Below, in pieces: positions 52,973 to 62,115 of a DNA stretch of 64,000 nucleotides (position 1 is the first letter of the stretch; each line of letters starts with the position of its first letter). The DNA comes from Kaistia dalseonensis (GTDB lineage: Bacteria > Pseudomonadota > Alphaproteobacteria > Rhizobiales > Kaistiaceae): positions 1,116,001-1,180,000 of the forward strand of contig NZ_JAUSVO010000001.1 of assembly GCF_030814715.1 (NCBI RefSeq), in the 5' to 3' direction. Position numbers and translations under genes: made by a program. Under the pieces are notes generated by a model. That model did no database searches. It was not told the origin of the DNA and was given only the letters and a program-made list of their open reading frames with translations.

Positions 52973-53719
52973 CTACTGTGGTGGATGCGCTGCTTTCTGG
53001 GATGCCGCGTTCTGGATATATCCGAGGAAGCGTTTCTGATAGCGCGGTTCCAGCGTCTCGGCGACGCTAATGAGATGGTCGCGCAGGGACTTGTCATTGA
53101 CATAGATTTCGGCGAGCCGCTGGATGGCGCGACGCGTCCGCAAAAGCAGGGCCAGATCCTGGTCCAGTCGCTGCTTGAGATCATCGCCGAGCAAACGGCT
53201 TTCGCGGAACATGAACAGGGCGCGCCGCTCCGCGACCCATTGTTCGTTGGGGCCGGTCGCAAAGGACCGCTCGAGATACCGCTTCATCCGATCGATATCG
53301 CCGACCTGTCGGGCGAGCGTCGCAGCGATGAACCAATCATCGGCGGAGACGGGTGCAAGCGCCAGATTCCGCTCTGCCATGGCGAGACAGCCCTTGTTGA
53401 GCCTGACCATGCCGCCTTCTTCCGGCACATCATCCAAGGTGACTTCGTTGAGGGTCGACATGCAGGATTCGAGCCTTGCCCGCCGCGCAAAGCGGCTCTC
53501 CAGTTCGTACCAGTGCGGTGCGCGCCGCTCGATACCGCCAATCACTTCGGCGCGTATGACAGCTGGCTGGAGGCGCATCATGAACGGACGGCTCTCGCGC
53601 CATGCCATGAAGCCGGCTGCGATCGCCATGACCACGCAGCCGAATTGCAGCCCACGAAGCGCCCATCGCGCGCCGATGGTCGACCGTCCGGCCCCTTCGG
53701 CGCGCGATGTCGGACTCAA
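52973..53719 (-). CDS. Hypothetical membrane-anchored protein of the exopolysaccharide operon
   Basis: A 248-residue protein with one N-terminal membrane segment (FGCVVMAIAAGFMAW, about 27-42). A soluble part follows with helical, TPR-like repeats (LALAPVSADDWFIAATLARQVGD, RMKRYLERSFATGPNEQWV). One Cys pair lies at about residues 88 and 116. Its start overlaps the tyrosine autokinase stop (53716-53719), so expression is coupled. I recognise no family. It may be an adaptor of the export machinery. Confidence 0.75.
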   Translation of the reverse strand: MSPTSRAEGAGRSTIGARWALRGLQFGCVVMAIAAGFMAWRESRPFMMRLQPAVIRAEVIGGIERRAPHWYELESRFARRARLESCMSTLNEVTLDDVPEEGGMVRLNKGCLAMAERNLALAPVSADDWFIAATLARQVGDIDRMKRYLERSFATGPNEQWVAERRALFMFRESRLLGDDLKQRLDQDLALLLRTRRAIQRLAEIYVNDKSLRDHLISVAETLEPRYQKRFLGYIQNAASQKAAHPPQ

Positions 53720-56001
53720 CTGGCGGCCTCGGCATAGTAGGAGCGGTAACGTCCACGGTAGCCATAGCCGAACGAACCGACCTCAACCTCATTAAGGACG
53801 GCGACGATCGGGGCGGCCGCATAATTCACCCGCGCCAGATCCGAAATCGCGGCGCGAACCTCCTGCTGCGACGTCTGCGCCCATTTGATCACGATCACCG
53901 CCATAGTCGCATGCCGCAGGAGAAGACGGGCGTCGACCACCGGCAGCAGCGGCGAACTGTCGATCACGATGAAGTCGAACCATTCCTGGGCGAGCGTCAG
54001 CAGCCGCTCGAGTCTCGCGGAATCGAGGAGCGAATCGGTCGCCGAACGATTGCCCGCCGCACCGACGATCACGCTGAGCCCGGTCGCCGCATCCGTACTG
54101 ACCAGTTCGTTCAGCACCTCCTCCTTGGCCTGGCCGGACAGATAGTCGGTTAGGCCCGAGCTCGATTCGATCCCGAGCGCCTTGCTCACTGTGGGGCGGC
54201 GCAGATCGCAGTCGATCAGGAGCGTCTTCTTGCCCGACAGAGCGAAGGAGCGCGCCAGCGAGACCGCGGTCTGGGTCTTGCCCTCATTGGGCACGGCCGA
54301 CGTAATCAGGATCGTCTGCGCCCCGACGCTGCGCTGACGGCGCCCCATGTCGACACCGAGCCTAATTCGCCGCACGGCCTCGCTATAGGGCGAGATCGGA
54401 TGAAGCACGATCTCGTTGGGCGCGATGCTGGCATCGGACTTCCAGCCGGAGCTCTGGTCGAGGCTCGGCAGCGAGGAGAGCGCGGGAATACCCAACACCG
54501 ATTCCGTCTGCGCCTCGTCGACGAAGCCGCCGATATAATTCTCGCGCAGGAAAGCCAGGCCGAGACCAAGGCCGATCGAGGCCAGACCGCAGAGTGCGAA
54601 AAGCATGCGCGTATTGGGGAAGCTCGGCGAAGCAGGCGGAAGTGCAGCCGAAACGACACGACTGTCCGCGACCTGCAGGTCCTTCTGCGCGTCGATCGCC
54701 TTGGCGCTGTTCAGCAGGCGCTCGTAAATGCCGCGACTGACATCCGCTTCCTTCTGCACCTCGTAGAGGCGCACTGCGACATCCTTCGGCAGGCTCGAGA
54801 TGATCTTCTCGCGCCGCTTCTGGCGAAGATCTTCTTCCTGCCGCTGAGCGGCATCGAGTGACGCGCGGATCTGACTGAAGGCGGTCAGCGCTTCAAGATC
54901 CATCTTCTTGCCAAGGTCATCGAGTTGCGCCCGCAGATTGATGGCCTTCTCGCTGTCGTTGCCTGCCTGCTGAAGGGTCTGCTCAATTTCGACACGACGC
55001 GCGTTGAGGGCCTTCAACTGATCCGATTCGACGGTCGCGACGAGTTGGGCCCAGTCGCCCGCCCGACGAAACTGGTCGATTTCGGCTGCGCTTTTCGACA
55101 GTTCCTGGCGCTGTGCCTCCTGGTTGTCGATGTCCCGCTGGAACGAGGCGATGTCGCCGAGAGCGCCGACATCCGTCACGAGGCCGAGATTGTCGTCGAC
55201 GAAACGATCGATCTTGTCTTCCGCTGTGCGAACGGCCGTCATGGCAGAGTCGAGGCGCGTCATAACCTTGCGCTGGGCAACCTCGGCCATGTTGATCTTC
55301 GCGTCGATCTGCGCCTCGATATATTTCTCCGAGACGCTGTTGGCGATTGCCGCTGCGCGCTGTGGATCGGGAGAATGGGCTGCTATCTCGATCAGATAGG
55401 TCGTTCCCTGTCTTGCCACCGATACGGCGCGCGCGAGGTTGGACAGGACACGCTTGACCACGTCATCCGGCGAGGGAGCAGGCGTATGGACGCCGATCAG
55501 TTCCTTCAGCCTGCCCTGAAGCCCCGGCTTCGGCAGGAACTGCGGATCGTGGATCAGGTCGAGGTCATTCACGACACTCAGCAGCACGGACGGCGAACGA
55601 ATGATGCCGACTTCACTCTCGACCCGGCCCGTATCGCTCGGCATCAGCGATATCTGCCCGTCGGGATCCAGAATATCCTTCTGCCGCGGATCGACCATGA
55701 CGAGCGCGCTGGCCGTATAGGTCGGCGTCAGCTGGAAAATGAACAGCGCCGCGAGCCCGTTGACGACCAGAATAGTCGCGATGATCAGCTTGATCTGTCG
55801 GCGCAGCAGGCCAAGAATCGACCGGAGATCGAAGCCCCCACCACTCGTTCCGCCATAGCTCATCGCCATATCGTCCGGATAGGCCTGGCCCGCCTCCTGT
55901 GCACGGGAACGGCGCGGCTGAGACCCGACCGTGAAGCCCTGACCGCGCGGGGTGCCGTCCGGACCGATGCCATCGTTAGGTCCAAGCTGTTGCATTTCCA
56001 T
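53716..56001 (-). CDS. Polysaccharide tyrosine autokinase/chain-length regulator (Wzc/ExoP-like)
   Basis: A 761-residue protein. It has a cytosolic N-terminal 60 residues, a Wzz-type membrane segment (about 75-95), and a periplasmic coiled-coil region (RDIDNQEAQRQELSKSAAEI). The GNVR segment precedes the second membrane helix near 455. The BY-kinase domain has Walker A SAVPNEGKTQT, A' LLIDCDLRRP and B FDFIVIDSSPLLP. The Tyr cluster is at the C-terminus (GYGYRGRYRSYYAEAAS), the autophosphorylation target. It controls polymer length and export. No Wza or Wzb gene is found in the window. Confidence 0.92.
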   Translation of the reverse strand: MEMQQLGPNDGIGPDGTPRGQGFTVGSQPRRSRAQEAGQAYPDDMAMSYGGTSGGGFDLRSILGLLRRQIKLIIATILVVNGLAALFIFQLTPTYTASALVMVDPRQKDILDPDGQISLMPSDTGRVESEVGIIRSPSVLLSVVNDLDLIHDPQFLPKPGLQGRLKELIGVHTPAPSPDDVVKRVLSNLARAVSVARQGTTYLIEIAAHSPDPQRAAAIANSVSEKYIEAQIDAKINMAEVAQRKVMTRLDSAMTAVRTAEDKIDRFVDDNLGLVTDVGALGDIASFQRDIDNQEAQRQELSKSAAEIDQFRRAGDWAQLVATVESDQLKALNARRVEIEQTLQQAGNDSEKAINLRAQLDDLGKKMDLEALTAFSQIRASLDAAQRQEEDLRQKRREKIISSLPKDVAVRLYEVQKEADVSRGIYERLLNSAKAIDAQKDLQVADSRVVSAALPPASPSFPNTRMLFALCGLASIGLGLGLAFLRENYIGGFVDEAQTESVLGIPALSSLPSLDQSSGWKSDASIAPNEIVLHPISPYSEAVRRIRLGVDMGRRQRSVGAQTILITSAVPNEGKTQTAVSLARSFALSGKKTLLIDCDLRRPTVSKALGIESSSGLTDYLSGQAKEEVLNELVSTDAATGLSVIVGAAGNRSATDSLLDSARLERLLTLAQEWFDFIVIDSSPLLPVVDARLLLRHATMAVIVIKWAQTSQQEVRAAISDLARVNYAAAPIVAVLNEVEVGSFGYGYRGRYRSYYAEAAS

Positions 56002-56069
56002 GGGGCATTATATCCGGGGGTTCGAGACGTCAGGCAACAAGGATCACAAGTTCCAAGCACTACAAGATT

Positions 56070-56885
56070 CTAGGACACCGTCAGAAACGAAACGCTGTCG
56101 TCCAGAAAGCGAGCCGCCGTGAGGCGACCTGTAAGGTAACATCCGGTGTCGAGCGCGATCCGGTTGTCGAAGCGTTGCGGAACCTCCGTCGGCGTATGGC
56201 CATGCACCACGACAGCACCGAAATCCAAGCTGCTGGACAGGAACGGTTCCCTGATTTCGGTCATGTCCTTGAGGCTCTGCGAAGCAAGCGGCACGCCAGG
56301 CCTTATTCCGGCGTGAACGAACAGGTAGTTTCGCCAGCTGACAGCCTTGGGCAAGCCCGCGAGCCAGCAGCGATGATCCTCCGGGACCAGGAAATCCATC
56401 GTCCGCCGGAGGCGCTGGAGATCGGTCCGCGACGGCAGGCGCGCAATGTCCGGGATGCCGTAGGAGTCGAGCGTCTCGCGGCCACCGAACTCAAGCCAGC
56501 GTGCCAGTCGCGACGTGTTGTCGAAGGCGGCGAGCATGGCCTCCTCGTGATTGCCGGCCAGCACGATCCGACGGAAGGGCGCTTTCGGTGGCATGCGCAG
56601 ATGATCGATGATCTCGGCGGAGTCGGCACCCCGGTCAATGACGTCGCCAAGCATGATCACGACGTGTTCGCGCTCGGGGGATTGTTGCGCACTGATCGCA
56701 ATCCGCGCCTCCAGCTTCAGGAGCTGCGCGAGGCACCCATGAACATCGCCGATCGCGTAGACGACCTGGCCGACATTCTCAAGCGCCAGAGTTTTCCGAT
56801 CCCGCGCCGCGGCAGAATCGGAGCGCGCGGCATAAGTCAGTCCGGCGAGAGTCGACAGGAAGGATGCGGGCCCGAATGGCATCAT
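56070..56885 (-). CDS. PPP-family Ser/Thr-type metallophosphatase
   Basis: A 271-residue phosphatase. The three metal motifs are intact: YAIGDVHG, MLGDVIDRG and LAGNHE, then a C-terminal VVHGHTP and ALDTGCYLTG. The last two match the bacterial PrpA/ApaH-like PPP group. The first 35 residues are not conserved. It lies between the autokinase gene (68 bases) and the ligase gene, in the same direction, so it may counteract a kinase of the polysaccharide system. Substrates could be phosphoproteins or Ap4A-like nucleotides. Confidence 0.88.
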   Translation of the reverse strand: MMPFGPASFLSTLAGLTYAARSDSAAARDRKTLALENVGQVVYAIGDVHGCLAQLLKLEARIAISAQQSPEREHVVIMLGDVIDRGADSAEIIDHLRMPPKAPFRRIVLAGNHEEAMLAAFDNTSRLARWLEFGGRETLDSYGIPDIARLPSRTDLQRLRRTMDFLVPEDHRCWLAGLPKAVSWRNYLFVHAGIRPGVPLASQSLKDMTEIREPFLSSSLDFGAVVVHGHTPTEVPQRFDNRIALDTGCYLTGRLTAARFLDDSVSFLTVS

Positions 56886-56970
56886 TCGCCCAGCCTGGAA
56901 ACACGAACCGACCCGGCCGGTCTCGCATCACGAAGAACGGCAGAGCAGCGGGCCATGGCGTCGAACGTCA

Positions 56971-58467
56971 TCATGGCGATCCCGCCTCACCAACGTTGCC
57001 GAACGGCGCCGGCGATATCGGGAGGATCGGGGCTGCCCGCCTCGACCGATGGTCCTTCAGCCCCCCGGCCGCATGGGATTTGGCCATTTGTCGCACTTCT
57101 GCGGAAACACCCTGCGCGTAGCCACTGCCCATCACCGCGACAAAAATCAGTGTCACCGCCTCGATCTGCAAGCTGAAATCGACGAGGGAGTGCACCGCGG
57201 CGATCATGCAGACGGTAAGGGCCGCCGCGCCGGCCGCCCATGAACGGCCGCTGCCCAACGCATAGCGCATCTTCGCCATGATCAGCCCGACACTCGCGAT
57301 CGGAGCCAGCGCGAAGATCCCGAGATCGGTCCAAAGCTCGAGATAGAGATTGTGAGCGCGATCCCAGACCACATCCGCGCTCAACTGAATCTGATGGAAG
57401 AGCGGGAAGGCATCCTCGAATGTTCCGCCGCCAAAGCCGATCAGGGGCCGGCTCGCTATCATCGACAATGTCTGGCGGAACAGTTCCCAACGCTCGTCGT
57501 CTTCAGTCTCGAGAGAACCGAGCCTGTCTGTCAGCTGCGCGCCGGATAGCAGCACGAGGCCAAGCGCGATCGCCAGGAGAGCAACGGCCAGCAGGCCGAG
57601 AACGACCCGCCGCCCCCGGCTTCGCGCCATGCTCATGAGCACAGGCATGAGCATGCCGATCACTCCCACCACCGCTCCCATGCGCGACGCCGTCAGCAGA
57701 AGCGCGGATCCGATGATCGCCATGCCCGTGCCATATCCGCCGATCGCCCCGATCATGGCGTCGAGACGGAAGACTTCGTGAAACGGACGATTCTGGCCCG
57801 AGCGGCGCGATGGCGCCAGGGCGTCGACCAGTAGGGCCGCGCCGATGGCGAGGCCGAAGGCGAGGAACGTCGCAAAGGAGTTGCGGTTGACGAAGAACCC
57901 CGTCGCGACCCCGTGATAGGCCCATTTCGGCAGGAACAGCAACGTGTCGCCGAACTGCATGAGGAGAACAATGCCGATGGCCGCATGAACGGCGATCGAC
58001 CAGAACACGACCTGCAGCAGCCGATGCGCGCGATCTTCATTGGCGCAGACCTGAACCACCAGAAAGAAGAGCAGCGCATAGGCGGCGTAGTTCAGCAGCA
58101 TGTGAACCGTCGCGGCAGGGTCGAGGCTGATGGTCTTGCCGATGGGATAGCCGAGCGCGCCCTGAGCATCGCTCCAGATCGCCGGAGCGAGCCAGGACGG
58201 CAAGGGAATGACCTGAACGACCATCCAGAGCATGGCAACGCCCAGGGCGGCGCCGGGCCACGCAAGATCGCCAAGCGAAATCCGCAATCTTCCCGGCTCG
58301 TCGCCGAGCCTTATCAGATAGACAAACGCCATCACGGCGATGATCGCCGCGTTCAGTTCCCAGAAAAACGGACGATTGCTGCCGATAGGCACAGGCGCGA
58401 ACGCCAAGACCATGCAGATCAGGACGAAGAACAGACCATTTGCTCCAGCCAGGACACCCCGCTGCAC
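56971..58467 (-). CDS. O-antigen ligase/polymerase-family membrane protein (WaaL/Wzy-like)
   Basis: A 498-residue protein with 11-12 hydrophobic segments. The periplasmic loop has the Wzy_C hallmark SRPLIGFGGGTFEDAFPLFHQ, then DRAHNLYLELWTDLGIFA, where the conserved His lies. The start is GTG 58467 (GTG CAG CGG). The C-terminal 40 residues are cytosolic. It probably polymerises repeat units or transfers polymer to an acceptor. It stands between the sugar transferase and phosphatase genes. Confidence 0.88.
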   Translation of the reverse strand: MQRGVLAGANGLFFVLICMVLAFAPVPIGSNRPFFWELNAAIIAVMAFVYLIRLGDEPGRLRISLGDLAWPGAALGVAMLWMVVQVIPLPSWLAPAIWSDAQGALGYPIGKTISLDPAATVHMLLNYAAYALLFFLVVQVCANEDRAHRLLQVVFWSIAVHAAIGIVLLMQFGDTLLFLPKWAYHGVATGFFVNRNSFATFLAFGLAIGAALLVDALAPSRRSGQNRPFHEVFRLDAMIGAIGGYGTGMAIIGSALLLTASRMGAVVGVIGMLMPVLMSMARSRGRRVVLGLLAVALLAIALGLVLLSGAQLTDRLGSLETEDDERWELFRQTLSMIASRPLIGFGGGTFEDAFPLFHQIQLSADVVWDRAHNLYLELWTDLGIFALAPIASVGLIMAKMRYALGSGRSWAAGAAALTVCMIAAVHSLVDFSLQIEAVTLIFVAVMGSGYAQGVSAEVRQMAKSHAAGGLKDHRSRRAAPILPISPAPFGNVGEAGSP

Positions 58468-58634
58468 GATCTACCCTCTGCTCCGGTTGCAACCGACGAT
58501 CTGAGATCCGCGCAACGATGGCCGACACGCAGAGCTTGAAAAACGGATGGCGGACGGCACCGCTCCTTCGGAATTACGCCGCCCGGCAAGGCCTGATCGA
58601 TATACTCCTCGGATCACCAGATACGTCCAAATGC

Positions 58635-59363
58635 CTAGAAGGCATTTGGACTGAGCAGCCGAAGCGGCGTCAGAAGCAGGATCTTGATATCGTAGAACGG
58701 AGACCACCGCCGGATATAAGCACGATCGCAACGCAGGCGCTTCTCGATTTTGTCGAGCGCATCCGTCGGGCCACGATGCCCTTCGATCTGAGCAAGGCCC
58801 GTGAGGCCCGGACGGACAAGATGCCGGTCGAGATAGTTGCGGATCGTCCCGCCAAAGGCATCATCCATAGCCGGCGCATGCGGACGGGGTCCGACAAGCG
58901 ACATTTCACCCTTCAGCACATTGATGAGCTGAGGAAGCTCGTCGAGGCTCGAGCGCCGCAAGAAGGCACCAACCCGCGTGATGCGCTTGTCGCCGGCCGA
59001 GACCTGGCGAAATGCGCCCTGACTCTCCATGACCGTCATCGACCTGAACTTCATCAACGTGAACACGTCACGGCCCACACCGTAGCGCTTCTGCCGGAAG
59101 AAGACCGGCCCGGGCGTCTCCATGCGGATCGCGATGGCGATCATCAACATGACAGGAGCAAAAGCAATCAGAAGCGCAACCGATCCTGCAATGTCGATCA
59201 GCCGCTTCAGTCTGGATTCATTTATGTGCTGCGCCCGGAACGCCAAACGGCTATTCTCAGAACTACCAATGAGCCGATCGGGTTCGCCGCGCCCAGCCGG
59301 CGCGAATGAAGCGATACCGGATGTTTCCGCAATCAATGCCCGCGCTGAATCATCAAAAAACAT
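58635..59363 (-). CDS. Undecaprenyl-phosphate sugar phosphotransferase (ExoY-type)
   Basis: A 242-residue initiating transferase of the short ExoY type, with a single hydrophobic re-entrant helix (about 55-80). Motifs are KRLIDIAGSVALL, PVFFRQKRYG, LMKFRSM, FLRRSSLDELPQLINVLKGEMSLVGPRP (read in parts), and RPGLTGLAQI. It moves a hexose-1-phosphate from UDP-sugar to undecaprenyl phosphate. The N-terminal 48 residues are variable. It is the first gene of the exopolysaccharide string, 167 bases from the ligase gene. Confidence 0.92.
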   Translation of the reverse strand: MFFDDSARALIAETSGIASFAPAGRGEPDRLIGSSENSRLAFRAQHINESRLKRLIDIAGSVALLIAFAPVMLMIAIAIRMETPGPVFFRQKRYGVGRDVFTLMKFRSMTVMESQGAFRQVSAGDKRITRVGAFLRRSSLDELPQLINVLKGEMSLVGPRPHAPAMDDAFGGTIRNYLDRHLVRPGLTGLAQIEGHRGPTDALDKIEKRLRCDRAYIRRWSPFYDIKILLLTPLRLLSPNAF

Positions 59364-59990
59364 CGATAACTCCGCCTTTCTGCCTGGTATCTATTGCGCC
59401 GCAACATTCACCCTGCACTGCAATAGAGGCATTCTTAGCCCCAGAACGGCATTCCATCAAGTGTCTTTTGAAGGATCGCCGCCTCTTTCGAGGCATTAGA
59501 CAGCATGTTTGGCGACTTGGCAGAATTTGCGCGCAGAAAGGTGCAGAAATGCCGCTAGTTGCCAGGAAACATGTCGATAATGGTTATTAAAATCTGACAT
59601 GACGCTGCTTTGACGGCGACCGCCGCGCGGCGCTTGTCTTCCCATGCGGCAGGCGCTGCCGCGCACATAGGCAGACGCTGTAGTGTGAGGCATGGGGGCC
59701 GACACGATCGGGGATTGATGACATCGACGGCGCGCCACGCGCCAGCCGACGTCTCGCGGCTCGACGGAATCAATCGAACGGGCGCACCGAAGCACAGATC
59801 GGCATAGCCAATTGCCGGCTAAGTATCGAAGTAGAATATTCCACGAAACCGGGGACACGGTATTTCATTCTACCAAGCGACCATTGAATGTTAAATAATT
59901 ATGACAACGATGATTGATCTAATACATGTGCCATTTAGGCAACTTGTCGTTTTCATAATCGATCCTGACCGATTTTCAGAAAAATATCCC

Positions 59991-60019
59991 CTGACACGAA
60001 AAGTATAGGCCGCTAGATT
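59991..60019 (+). promoter_or_regulatory. Candidate porin promoter
   Basis: CTGACA (59991-59996) and TAGATT (60014-60019) are 17 bases apart, five of six and four of six to consensus. They lie at the right edge of the AT-rich block, giving a leader of about 160 bases before ATG 60189. That leader holds the 12-bp hairpin at 60118-60151. Based only on sequence match. Confidence 0.3.
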
Positions 60020-60117
60020 TCGGGTGTTCGCAGCGAGGGGTCGCGGCGGACGTTGTCAGTCGCCTCCGAGGCGGCGGGCAATCAAATCTTTCAGTGGCGG
60101 GCATGCCTACTCTGCAG

Positions 60118-60151
60118 GGCGACGAAACGGATCTTCCCTCGTTTCGTCGCC
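60118..60151 (+). promoter_or_regulatory. 12-bp perfect hairpin in the porin 5' leader
   Basis: GGCGACGAAACG (60118-60129), loop GATCTTCCCT, CGTTTCGTCGCC (60140-60151). It ends 37 bases before the porin ATG and has no T-run, so it is not an intrinsic terminator. It may stabilise this abundant mRNA, attenuate translation, or be a target of a small RNA with Hfq, with the pyrimidine-rich loop free. Confidence 0.6.
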
Positions 60152-60188
60152 GTACCGAGCATGCCGCCGCTGCAACTAGAGGTCAGAT

Positions 60189-61454
60189 ATGCAGCTCAAG
60201 TCTCTGCTACTCGGAACGGCCACCGCGATGATCGTCGCTGGCGGCGCTCAGGCGGCGGATCTCACGATCGCCGAGCCGGTCGACTACGTGAAGGTCTGCG
60301 ACACCTTCGGAAAGGGCTTCTTCTACTCGCCCGGCACCGACACCTGCATCAAGGTCGGTGGCTATGTGAAGTTCGGCACGTCGTTCGGCAACACCGATTT
60401 CGGCGTCTACAACCCGATCTATCCCGGCTCGAACTGGTCGAACTTCTTCACGGAAGCGTCGATCCAGCTCACCGCTTCGTCGGTCACCGAATATGGTAAC
60501 CTGACCGGCTGGATCGACTACCGCGCCAAGACGGGCAATTCGGGCGGCTTCAACTCGTCGCTGACGGAAGTCATCAATTCGTCGACCAACTCGGCCTATG
60601 TCGATACGGCTTATATCGAGCTCGGCCCGCTCAAGGCCGGTCGCTTCGACTCGCTGTTCGATTTCGGCCAGGGCTACACTGATACCGGCTCGTTCGCGTC
60701 GGACAGCAAGGTCGACCACATCCAGCTGACCTATGCCGTCAACGGCTTCGGTCTCTCGGTCTCGGTCGAAGACCAGCGTGATCGTGGCGCTGCTTCGGGT
60801 CTCGACGGTCTCTACCGTTCGGGCGCCGTCTACGCCCAGGGTGGCCAGGACAATATCCCCGACGTCGTCGGTGCGATCTCCTACGCCGCCGGCATCGTCA
60901 ACGCCAAGCTGGCCGCCGCCTATGTCAACGACGCCGTTGACCGCACCGGCACCGGCACGCTCATCAACCCCTACACCTACTCGGCCGAAACCGGCTGGGC
61001 CGTGGGCGGTTCGGTCGAACTCGCGCTCAGCCAGTTCTCGGCCGGCGACAAGTTCCAAGTGTCGGCTTCCTATGGCGACAACGCCAACTCCTACACCGGC
61101 ATCTCGGGCGGCACGTCGGTTGCCAACCTGTCGAGCGCCTTGCTCGGCAGCACCGCCGGCGCTGTTTCCGGCACCAGCTGGAGCGCGTTTGCTTCGTACA
61201 AGCACGTCTGGACCCCCCAGGTCTGGTCGGCGGTCACCGGTGGCTATGCCTCGTTCGACGGCAATGGCCAGTGGTATGGCAATGCTGACGTGACGGCTTG
61301 GCGTGGTGTCTTCACGACCGGCTTCACCCCGGTCAAGGGCCTCGATATCATCGCCGAAGGCATGTATTCGGGCGTCGACTATACCAACCTGAACAATGTG
61401 CAGGATGACGGCGGCGCCTGGGCTGCCAATTTCTGGATCAAGCGTTCCTGGTAA
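60189..61454 (+). CDS. Outer-membrane porin (Omp2b/RopA-like, porin_2 family)
   Basis: A 421-residue porin. The signal peptide is MQLKSLLLGTATAMIVAGGAQA, cleaved before ADLTIAEP. The mature start has the family's Cys pair (VKVCDTFGKGFFYSPGTDTCIKVGGYVKFG, in parts). A 16-strand barrel pattern of alternating residues follows, with the C-terminal aromatic WIKRSW; the last residue Trp suits BAM recognition. AGAGG lies 9 bases before ATG 60189. Codon use is strongly biased, consistent with high expression. It has its own terminator. Passive uptake of small solutes is the likely role. Confidence 0.93.
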   Translation: MQLKSLLLGTATAMIVAGGAQAADLTIAEPVDYVKVCDTFGKGFFYSPGTDTCIKVGGYVKFGTSFGNTDFGVYNPIYPGSNWSNFFTEASIQLTASSVTEYGNLTGWIDYRAKTGNSGGFNSSLTEVINSSTNSAYVDTAYIELGPLKAGRFDSLFDFGQGYTDTGSFASDSKVDHIQLTYAVNGFGLSVSVEDQRDRGAASGLDGLYRSGAVYAQGGQDNIPDVVGAISYAAGIVNAKLAAAYVNDAVDRTGTGTLINPYTYSAETGWAVGGSVELALSQFSAGDKFQVSASYGDNANSYTGISGGTSVANLSSALLGSTAGAVSGTSWSAFASYKHVWTPQVWSAVTGGYASFDGNGQWYGNADVTAWRGVFTTGFTPVKGLDIIAEGMYSGVDYTNLNNVQDDGGAWAANFWIKRSW

Positions 61455-61479
61455 GCCGATCCACTCGGTCAATTCAGAG

Positions 61480-61509
61480 CCCGGCGGAGCGATCCGCCGG
61501 GCTTTTTTG
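61480..61509 (+). terminator. Rho-independent terminator of the porin
   Basis: GCCCGGCGGA (61480-61489), a GCGA tetraloop, TCCGCCGGGC (61494-61503), then six T (61504-61509). This is a textbook intrinsic terminator 25 bases after the porin stop. It is the clearest such site in the window. Confidence 0.95.
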
Positions 61510-61518
61510 TTGGAATTC

Positions 61519-61836
61519 TCATTCGCCGGCGAGAAGCGTGCGGATCATCGCCGTCCGCTCGACACCGAACTCGCCACGCCCTTCGGGCTTGCCTGCGCGG
61601 CCATACCAGTAGCGCGCATTCCAGTCGTCGCCTTCGACGCGGTGGAGATGGGCGTGAACCCAGGCCCCGGCGCGGCTGTGATCATCCTGCGCCAGCGCGT
61701 GCGCCTGATCCCAATCGCCGCGTTCCAGATGCCAGAGCGCCGCAAGGGCGGCGGAGAGGCTCGCCGGCGGCTTGGGAGCGCTCAGCGATTCGTGGAACTG
61801 GGCCACGGCATCATCTCTTTGCCCGGTCTGGTCCAT
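61519..61836 (-). CDS. Hypothetical protein with TPR-like composition
   Basis: About 105 residues from ATG 61836, which follows GGGGAGGG. It reads MDQTGQRDDAVAQFHESL, ALAALWHLERGDWDQAHALAQ, AWVHAHLHRVEGDDWNARYWYGRAGKP. The helices resemble a TPR pair. The pattern fits a conserved small bacterial protein family of unknown function, seen next to various genes. Upstream residues to 61929 are not supported by a start site. Converges with the porin terminator. Confidence 0.75.
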   Translation of the reverse strand: MDQTGQRDDAVAQFHESLSAPKPPASLSAALAALWHLERGDWDQAHALAQDDHSRAGAWVHAHLHRVEGDDWNARYWYGRAGKPEGRGEFGVERTAMIRTLLAGE

Positions 61837-62016
61837 GCGAATCGCCCTCCCCGGCTGATCGCCTTCCTCTCGCGCACGTGCCTGATGGGCCTCGCACGCC
61901 GTCTGCACGGACGCCTTCAACGCCGGCACTGCATTCTTGCAACCGCCGGCCTGCGGCGCTATCTGATGGCATCCGACAGGAGACTGGATGTCAAGTTCGT
62001 CAGAGTCCCGGTGATT

Positions 62017-62034
62017 CCCTGCCTTCGGGCAGGG
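62017..62034. repeat. UUCG-type hairpin in a divergent intergenic region
   Basis: CCCTGCC (62017-62023), TTCG, GGCAGGG (62028-62034). A 7-bp stem with the very stable UUCG loop when read on the plus strand. It lies between the hypothetical gene (minus) and yjhX-like gene (plus), 82 bases before the latter. No T-run follows. The 61837-62115 gap holds nothing else. Confidence 0.45.
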
Positions 62035-62115
62035 TCGAAGCCCGCGAGCGCCGCCTAGGCCTCGCGGCCCGCTGACACGCGGCTACGATCACCCGACTCC
62101 TGGACGACTTTTCCA

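Larger units (their letters stand above)
59364..60188. other. Long intergenic region upstream of the porin
   Basis: These 825 bases hold no convincing gene: all open stretches are short and without ribosome sites. The part from 59820 to 60020 is strikingly AT-rich for this genome (TTAAATAATTATGACAACG). A 7-bp inverted repeat GTAGAAT/ATTCTAC lies at 59831-59837 and 59867-59873. GC-rich palindromes stand near 59618-59632. The region probably carries promoters and regulatory sites for the exopolysaccharide transferase gene (left) and the porin (right); a small RNA is possible. Confidence 0.5.
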
